Assembly (NCBI RefSeq): GCF_947172395.1
Contig: NC_069104.1
Coordinates: 13,171,355-13,235,354 of the forward strand
Direction of reading: 5' to 3'
Length of the DNA: 64,000 bases
Source of the DNA: Bicyclus anynana
Lineage: Eukaryota > Arthropoda > Insecta > Lepidoptera > Nymphalidae
A program made the position numbers and the translations under genes. Under the pieces are notes generated by a model, which saw only the letters and a program-made list of their open reading frames with translations, made no database searches and was not told the origin of the DNA. Positions 56,798 to 64,000 of this stretch are shown in pieces (within the stretch, counting starts at the first letter, position 1; each line of letters begins with the position of its first letter).

Positions 56798-57463
56798 TAG
56801 GTAGATGTCACGTTAAAATAACAAAATCTCCAGTTCCATCGTAATTAAGTTAACTCTTGATAACCATTCAGATTTATTACTATCTGACAGATTTGTTTCC
56901 AAAGTGATTGTATAAAGTCTACTCGAAGTAAAAGTAATTTTAATTTTCGTCATACACCTTGCACGTCGGTCTCCGTAATGTTATCACTACAACAATTTGT
57001 CATATTGTCATTGTTCCAAGTGTATTGTAACCTGTAAGAGACGCATGAGGCAACTTTGTCATTGTTGATCTTACGCAACGGAGTCCCGGTAGAACCCGGT
57101 TTTTGGACGTACATAATTGAATATTATGCAATATGTTAAATGGGTGTACTAACTATTAAGAAAGATCTGTCACAGCAGGCGATTGTGAGAGACATAGTCA
57201 GAGTATCTTTGTTATATCAGATGTTAGGAAACAGGTAGGAACCAGTAGCGGAGGATGGCTCAGGTTTCTCATATATACTTCGTCCGCCATTGGACTTCCT
57301 TAATCCGCCCCTGTCGCAAAATACGTTCTTATGGGTCATCTGCTAACTATAAGCTACCACCCTGCCGCCACACATCATACTTACGCCCAAATTTCATCTT
57401 TGTTCGTCAAGCGGTTTTCAGGATTTCGTGATGACCTTTCACATTTATAAATTAAGAAACAGT

Positions 57464-57780
57464 TCGTTCCTAATCAACCCATATTCGGCTCACTGCTGAG
57501 CTCGAGTTTCCTCTTAGAATGAGAGGGGTTAGGCCAATAGTCCACCACGCTGGCCCAATGCGGATTGGCAGATACGATAGCCTAGTGTATATGACCTCTG
57601 CCTCCGATTCCGGATGGTGTGAGTTCGAATCCGGTCCGGGGCAAGCACAACGAACTTTTCGGTTGTGTGCATTTTTAAGAAATTAAATATCACGTGTCAC
57701 AACGTTGAAGGGAAACATCGTAAGGAAACCTGGATACCAGAGAATTTTCTTAATTCTCTGCGTATATTAAGTCTGCCAAC
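57464..57780 (-). mobile_element. SINE-B in two opposed parts (twin-priming geometry)
   Basis: 57,473-57,572 is the 3' third of SINE-B on the minus strand (CCCATATTCGGCTCACTGCT, GGCCCAATGCGGATTGGCAG). 57,573-57,779 is the 5' two thirds on the plus strand (ACGATAGCCTAGTGTATATG, GAGTTCGAATCCGGTCCGGG, CTCTGCGTATATTAAGTCTG). The parts meet with the SINE 5' end at the junction and share TCTGCCAA. AAACAGT at 57,457-57,463 and 57,781-57,787 may be the target duplication. Confidence 0.75.
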
Positions 57781-58609
57781 AAACAGTACAAGAATGAATA
57801 TGCATGGATTTTAAAGGTAACCGGGCGGGAATCGGCTTGCATTAATTTTACGCCAAGGAACCCTTCGAAAAACACTGCTAAAGATTTTTTCAAAAGAGAT
57901 TGAAGGGTCTCTCGCGAAGGGTTGCCATGATGCTAAGGGTGACTAGAGACATGATTCCTCATGATATTCCTTATAAAATATCATACACATACGTTTTATA
58001 CTTGGACAATTGAGATTCTGGAGTCTCGACTCTGAAAACTCTCAGCTGTAGTATCGAGCTGAGGCAGCGCCGCATTCAGCTGAATGTTTAAATAATATAT
58101 TGTATAGAAAGACTAACTTATGTGTAAACCCATAAGTAATTGTTTGTAACTTCTCTTTTTAGACTGAATAAAGGATTTTATTATTATTAAAACCTGCGGC
58201 TTCCAAAGCTACGACGGCAAACTCTATAATATACTGTAGGTATTACTAGTATCAACCATGGATATACGGGCAAACAAACTTTACCTGGCACATTATTATT
58301 TGTTATAAAATATAGAGTACAGTTTGCAAGCCTTCCTTGACCCTATAACACGTCAAAAACACTATATGATTTATTAACACGGAAATGGTATTTAAATGTT
58401 CAGTTAATACAAGGCTGCAGCCATGATTTGTAACACCTGGCCAGTCATCAATCTTGCTTGCCTGGATCATAGGCTTGACCTGTAAATCTAAATATAACGA
58501 AAATTATGTATTATGTAAGTTTGACTTATAACAAAAATGACCAGACTATGCAAAAAAGATTAAGGTTCTCCGGTGAAGGCCATTGAAAGCAAGAAAGAAA
58601 GATAAGTCC

Positions 58610-58755
58610 TGCATTCTGTAAAATTACATCGCTTTTACATCGTTAGTTTCCATGGCAACTTCGTTGTTATTGACATCTTGTGTTGAAATTCGAATAAGAC
58701 GTGTTATAGGCGAAAAGTTCGTCGACGAGTGTAAAATAACGCAATCGCAAGTTTA
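58610..58755 (+). repeat. Dispersed repeat F, copy 2
   Basis: CTGCATTCTGTAAAATTACA, TTCGAATAAGACGTGTTATA, GGCGAAAAGTTCGTCGACGA, GTGTAAAATAACGCAATCGC match the 22.36 kb copy, which is about 30 bp shorter in the middle. Confidence 0.65.
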
Positions 58756-58850
58756 TTTAAGAAAAACTTAATAATTAAAATTTAAAATTAAATGAAAATT
58801 CATGTATTTCAATTAGCTTAGCTTACAAGCACTTTTTATAAACTACTAGT

Positions 58851-58897
58851 AGAGTTTTTACAAATAGTAAACAAGTTTGACTATTTGTAAAGACTCT
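58851..58897. repeat. 18-bp inverted repeat, one mismatch
   Basis: AGAGTTTTTACAAATAGT (58,851-58,868) faces ACTATTTGTAAAGACTCT (58,880-58,897) with an 11-base loop. Confidence 0.8.
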
Positions 58898-58979
58898 ATC
58901 ATCGGTTCGGAAGGCAGGTTCTGGCTCTAGTAATTATAGTGTGAAGCTATTGTGTTTAGCGACTGAGCATAAGATTTCT

Positions 58980-59050
58980 ATATCCAGGATTCGAACCCAG
59001 GACACCGTGATACAAAGCCACATAGACTAACCACTGGACCAACGAGGCAG
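58980..59050 (-). mobile_element. SINE-C head fragment
   Basis: GGATTCGAACCCAGGACACC (B box reversed) and ACTAACCACTGGACCAACGA (A box reversed). Only the tRNA-like head is present. It lacks the acceptor-stem pairing of a tRNA gene. Confidence 0.65.
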
Positions 59051-62000
59051 CTTTTAATTATTTTATAAAAGAATACTTTATTGATAGTAAAATGTAGGCA
59101 ACAGTGTAACATGTCGCCTTGACACCAAACTATAATATATTACGTATAAGTTATTATTATCTAACAATAACAGGCCGCCAGTTACTGTTACAGTTACTAA
59201 CCGCTTGCTTATTATCTAGAACAATTCTTACTAATGCCCATAAAATACTACGATATTTATTCATTGGTTTAGTAGAATTGGTTATATGTAGTTATTTATT
59301 TATACCAATTAGTTGAAATTCAAGGATTTTAATAACTAAATCAGTTAAAACAGTTTCTAGTCAAAATCGAAGACCTGGTGATGCTAAACGTGGACATCTA
59401 TGCACAAAGGTTCCAAAACCAAATTATCAACTTTTACTGAGATTGAAACACAGAATATCTAGATCCGCAGCCACATCGGCTAACCACGGAACCAGTGAGC
59501 TATATCTGCTAAATACAGAATGTCTCGTAAATATTCACGGGACACCCTGTTTACGCTATTAACGGAAATTAACACGATCGAAGTCACTTTAATAATCAAT
59601 TAAAAATTTAATTTATAAAAATAACTGATTGGTATTGGCGAAACATGATTTTCTTTTTCAGAATAGGAATTTATTACTTAAGAAAATATGTTGTTATTAT
59701 CCTATTAGTGAATTAGTGGTTTCGTCACGTCGCTATCGAGGTGGTATTATGTTATGTAGGTCCGTAGGTATGTTCCGTTATAATTAAGGAACTGAGATAT
59801 GATTCGCGTAACGACGTGGTTCAAATAAAAAATAAATTAAATGATAGAAATCGACTCGCGAAAGACCGGTCGGATGACAGCAGGGCTGCCAATTATCTTT
59901 ATATTAAAAGTAAATGGATATTTTCAGAATAATAATATATTTTCGGCTGAATTTTAACTGTGTGCAAACATAGGTGCATTCTACTCGTATCACACCAATA
60001 ATTTGTCAGACACTGTTACGTAGGAAAACGATCAGGTTCTGGACCTTTTGGTCCCCAGATCTTGTACTCTGCACTTATGTCTTTACGTACCTCCAAGGTA
60101 CCAGAGCCCACGTTCCAACTTCAGGCTAATGAGTTCTTGAAATGCCATTAACTTGTATTTTTGTCGGATGTAAACTTTATCCTCCGAAAGTCTCCGATAT
60201 AGAAAATAACCCAGCTTAGCTTATTTATAAAAAAAATAAAAATCTATAGAACACACCTGAAGATTCGTTGCTAAACAACTAAAACACGGAAGCAGTTTTG
60301 TACGGTAGCAACAACACAATTATTTTCACAAAGGAAGTCTTATGTAAATTATAACAAATTTTCCCAATAAATCTATTAATTGTACCGATTTGTAAACAAT
60401 ATTTAAGCAATCATGACCGGTTAGCGAGCCGCTCAAGATGTTAATTGTTTAATTCTGCCTCACGTTTGGACCATTTAACTAAATGAGCTGCGAATGTGCT
60501 CGGAATGTAAACATGTGTAAATAAATAATTTATGATCTCATTCCACACGCGCTTGGCTTGGGCAATTCGCTATTTCTAATAACTTGCGTGTAATGTTTAT
60601 TGGCTTCGGATAAGTTAATAGGAATACCTGACTGGGTGTGTTGTGGGCTTCTTCTTAAATCGTGTTTGGTAACCGCATTTTTTTTTTCAAAACGGCATTT
60701 TTATGTTGACGAAATATTTATGACTCGAATTCCATTTTTGAGTTTTTTTACGATTACTTAAGTGTGTGGTTGATATCATCCAGCTTTTTATAGTAGAGCT
60801 AAAGTGACAGCATGGTTATTTGCGTACTCATATTATGCTATTTTTTCATGATTTATTTAGTGAATTTGAGCGATTATATATTTTTAAGCCATGACATCTG
60901 ACTGAATGCTCAAGTTTCATATTTTTAGATCATGGTCTCAAATAAGATACTCGATAACAGCTCAAACGATTGTATTTTTTTTTCGGCTTTGTTTCCTTAT
61001 TTAGGGATTATTTAGAAAACAATAGCTGCTATACCTATAGACGGCGTTTGGTTTAATTGAAGTTCAGGTATCAGCTGATTCTGTTTGAATTATTCTTTTC
61101 TTTTTAACAATAAAAAACAACACGATGAGTTCATCTAATTTGCTATAGTTTTATCGGTCCAATTTTTTTTTTATTTACTTTTTATTTATAATTATTGTTT
61201 CTTCCCTTGTGGTGGCAACCCTGGTCGGGAGGCGAAGTTCGTTAGGAGCTCATTAGTTGCGATCGACGTTAAATATGTGTTGTTTAAAATTTCAAATCGA
61301 TGGAAACTCTTGCAATTAGAGGAAAAAAATGCACTTATTTGTACTGGCGACGTACCCGACCACTTTGTTCTGTTGGAGTGTCTTCATTTCTTTAAAACGA
61401 CTGTTTACTTCGTACGATAAAGTACCCTACAGTTGCATTATTGCCTATGTTGGTCATAAAAAATGCAATTTATAATACATATTTTTTACACAAGGCATAT
61501 TTTACACAATTTACTATCTTTATATTTTACAATATAAATATGGTAAATTGTGTTTTACCTGGTTTTAATTGGTTATAAATAATTTCAATTTTCAAATACA
61601 TATTTGTATTAAATAGACTGAGTTTAAAGAACATTAAGAATATCTATATCATCAAGTCATGTTTACACGTAATACCTTTGTTTTTGTACTGACTCAACCA
61701 CTATTTATTAAAACAGAATCTGCAACGAAGAACCCAAAAGTTTTGGGAAGCAGATTCATATTAAGAAGAACCTTCAACTTGGTACACTTTGTTCTTTTAA
61801 AATCTTGTTTTCCGACAATTTCCATCATTCATGGAAATGATGTGGAAGTGAATTCACCTACCTACTCCTCGTGCAAAGGTGAATCCGATGTTGCATAAGC
61901 ATATAATTATATTTATATATTTCCTGCTTTGGGGAAAATCCAATAGGAGGTCTAAACTGTCTTGGGACACTACGTATTTATGTTACGTTTGTTATGAAAC

Positions 62001-62376
62001 ATTGAGTTATAATTATGTACTGTGTGACAATCTGTATTTTTGTCAAACTTCATCCTTTATAAAATAAGGCCTATGGCTGGCTATTACAGCCTCACGGCCT
62101 ATTAAATATTGATCGACTCACTCGATCGATCGATCTCATACGAGGATCATGTTAGTTCATTTATAGGTACTCGTATAAATAAAGAGAATGAGAGAATCAT
62201 CTTACCGTAGCTTGAAACAAAATTTCTTCGTCTGTGCGCTTAGAACTAGATCTTTTAAACTGCGCAACGGATTTTAATGCGAATTTCATTAATAAATAGA
62301 GTGATTCAGAAGGAATGTTTAATGAAGAATGTTGTGGTTGAGTGTTTCCACGCGAAGTTAAGGGTGTCAGCTATTT

Positions 62377-62480
62377 TTAACCGATTTCAAAAAAAGGAGG
62401 AGGTTCTCAATTCGAGTATATGGTTTTTTGTATGTATGTTATATACGAAGACGCTTGGACCGATTTGAATATTTTTTTTT
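62377..62480 (+). repeat. Dispersed repeat E, 5' end
   Basis: TTTTTAACCGATTTCAAAAA, AAGGAGGAGGTTCTCAATTC, GACGCTTGGACCGATTTGAA. The start matches 11,280-11,320 and, reversed, 36,115-36,140. Confidence 0.55.
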
Positions 62481-63071
62481 TCGTTATTACGGATAAAAAA
62501 ATGCCGATGTTTACTAAATTTAACAAAAACCATAGTTTCTGTTTCCTAAATCTTTATCTTCTACAATGAAGAATATACTAATTCTAATCAAACGTTCAAT
62601 TTGACCACCTGTCCCTGCGAATACAAGTATTAAATAAGTAATTTAAAGAAAACCCATTAAATTTTACACATGTCAGTGTCTGTTATTAGCAACTAATGTA
62701 TTCAAATAAAACCTTTATGTCCGTCCGTCACAAATTATTTTATCGACGTTTTTATCACCCAATTATATAGGTGTAACGTTTAAAACAAATTCCTATTTGA
62801 ATATTCTAATTCACATTGATTTAGTATCGAACAGTCGATATTCTTAGAACTTGTAATAGGTTTTAGGTGACGTTCATTGGAGATTTTGGTGTGGGAATTA
62901 AAATTCCATTATATTAATAAACCTATTAATGAAAGAATCATTAATACATATTGGAAATTCCTTATAAATTCTATTGGTTCGTAATTCGATGTTTATGTTA
63001 ATTTTATTTCACTTCAAGTTCTAGTGTATTGTTTATGAAAGTCAAATATTGCTTAAGATAGCGAGATTAAC

Positions 63072-63155
63072 GTTTTTTTTAATTCTTTACAAGTTAGTAG
63101 TTGACTACAATCTCACCTGATGGTAAGTGATAATGCAATCTAAGATGGAAGCGGT
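63072..63155 (-). repeat. SINE-A 3' tail
   Basis: TTCTTTACAAGTTAGTAGTT, GACTACAATCTCACCTGATG, GTAAGTGATAATGCAATCTA, AGATGGAAGCGG, the reversed SINE-A end; it stops where a SINE-B head follows. Confidence 0.7.
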
Positions 63156-63176
63156 TCATACCAAGACGTCGCGAGA

Positions 63177-63257
63177 TCGATCCCCACCCTCCTGGACCGC
63201 ATTCGAACCTACGCCTTCTGAATTAACAGCAGAGGTGATTCACTGAGCTGTCACGGC
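63177..63257 (-). repeat. SINE-B head fragment
   Basis: CCACCCTCCTGGACCGCATT, CGAACCTACGCCTTCTGAAT, AGCAGAGGTGATTCACTGAG, CTGTCACGGC. Confidence 0.7.
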
Positions 63258-63266
63258 TTTTATTCG

Positions 63267-63557
63267 GTATCAACCCACATTCGGCTCACTGCTGAGCTCG
63301 AGTCTTCTCTCAGAATGAATGGGGCTAATAGTCCACTTCGTTGGATCAATGCGGATTGGCAGACTTTACACACGTAGAGAATTAAGAAAATTCCTAGGTA
63401 TGCAGGTACTATGTTTTTCCTTCACCGTTTGAAACACATGATATTTAATTTCTTAATTCATCATAATTTAAAAGTTGGATTTGCATGCCTCCCCCCGGAT
63501 TCGAGCCTACGAACTATGAATCAAAGGCAGAGATCATATCCACTGTATTATCACGGC
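63267..63557 (-). mobile_element. SINE-B, near full length
   Basis: GTATCAACCCACATTCGGCT, GGATCAATGCGGATTGGCAG, CCTTCACCGTTTGAAACACA, CCCGGATTCGAGCCTACGAA, ACTGTATTATCACGGC. It follows a SINE-B head in the same orientation, giving a head-plus-full tandem. Confidence 0.82.
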
Positions 63558-64000
63558 TTTTATTATAAATAGTTAAATAATATTAGCCCAAAAATATTTT
63601 TTATTAAAACCTATTTTGGGAAATATTTACATTACTCATTCATCTTTCGCACCTTGCGCGACGTGATAAGATTCTAATTAAAGAAAAAAAATCATATTTT
63701 CGTCTTCTAAAATCACCTCATGCATTTTGATCTTTCGATGCTGAGCTTTAGGTTTAGTTTCGCGTGATGACAACGACCACCCAAGTCAGGGCAAGCTGAT
63801 AACACAGTAGACGCAGCTGATAAGAGCTATCGTTAACACAAATTCTGCTGGATTTCGCGTTAACCACGTGGTTTGCGCTCGCTTACAACAGGTTAACCTT
63901 TTTAACTGGGAACCAGTAATATTTAACTTGAAATTAAAATTGATATTAGTGTCATTCTAAATTAAGTTTACAGAAAACTTTGAAAAGCGTTTAAAACAAA
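63558..64000. other. No recognised feature
   Basis: AT-rich to the window end. Confidence 0.5.

Larger units (their letters stand above)
57788..62376. other. Intronic, mostly AT-rich, few repeats
   Basis: Apart from repeat F (58,610), a hairpin (58,851) and the SINE-C head (58,980) no element was matched. About 59,461-59,515 is a faint tRNA-like SINE head (minus). The frame at 61,659-61,898 (79 codons) has no recognisable domain. A GATC-rich cluster (CTCGATCGATCGATCTC) lies at 62,121. Confidence 0.45.
40605..64000 (+). other. FGF intron 1 (from donor to window end, presumed)
   Basis: Starts with donor GTGAGT. No downstream segment with the next FGF core strands was recognised in any frame, so the intron is at least 23.4 kb and its acceptor lies beyond the window. 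It is filled with SINE, LINE and Helitron-like copies in both orientations. Confidence 0.6.

Noticed and set aside
61659..61898. A 79-codon plus-strand frame.
   Set aside because: No family resemblance and no neighbouring exon; likely chance.

Overview
The window looks like 64 kb of a lepidopteran (moth or butterfly) nuclear genome. It is AT-rich and almost entirely non-coding. Its dispersed repeats are ones I associate with Lepidoptera: several tRNA-derived SINE families, short Helitron-like elements running from TC to CTAG, 5'-truncated LINE 3' ends with (GAT)n tails, and small inverted-repeat elements. I could not identify the species.

Only one host protein-coding exon can be supported. 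It lies at 40,385-40,604 (+) and encodes a signal peptide plus the first strand of a fibroblast growth factor (FGF) core. It ends at a GTGAGT splice donor at 40,605. The exon sits in a CpG-rich block with a leader carrying several upstream ATGs. No further FGF exon was recognised, so the remaining 23.4 kb is read as the first intron of this gene. Everything left of about 39.8 kb is intergenic or an upstream non-coding part of the same locus. One GC-rich island at 14.8-15.0 kb could be a distal promoter or 5' exon, but nothing proves it.

The left edge holds an open reverse-transcriptase fragment of a Jockey/CR1-like LINE (1-756, -). It meets, at a perfect 17-bp palindrome, the GIY-YIG endonuclease end of a Penelope-like element (+) whose YIG tyrosine codon is now a stop. 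The rest of the window is layered mobile DNA. For reference I call the families SINE-A (head with GTGGCGCAGTGG), SINE-B (head with GCCGTGATAGCC), SINE-C (head with GGTCCAGTGGTTAG), SINE-D (6.2 kb copy), LINE-R (RTE-like C-terminus, GAT tail), Helitron-like types I-IV, and repeats E and F. These are working labels, not database names.

Several insertions are clean enough to date relative to each other: a 299-bp element with a perfect 8-bp target duplication (32.1 kb), a 321-bp element flanked by TTA (27.3 kb), a 398-bp truncated LINE with a 9-bp duplication (56.4 kb), a LINE-R tail inside a Helitron-like element (13.0 kb), a SINE-C split by two tandem Helitron-like copies (9.3 kb), and a SINE-B with the geometry of twin priming (57.5 kb). 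I found no CRISPR array, no genuine tRNA or rRNA gene, and no complete new gene system.
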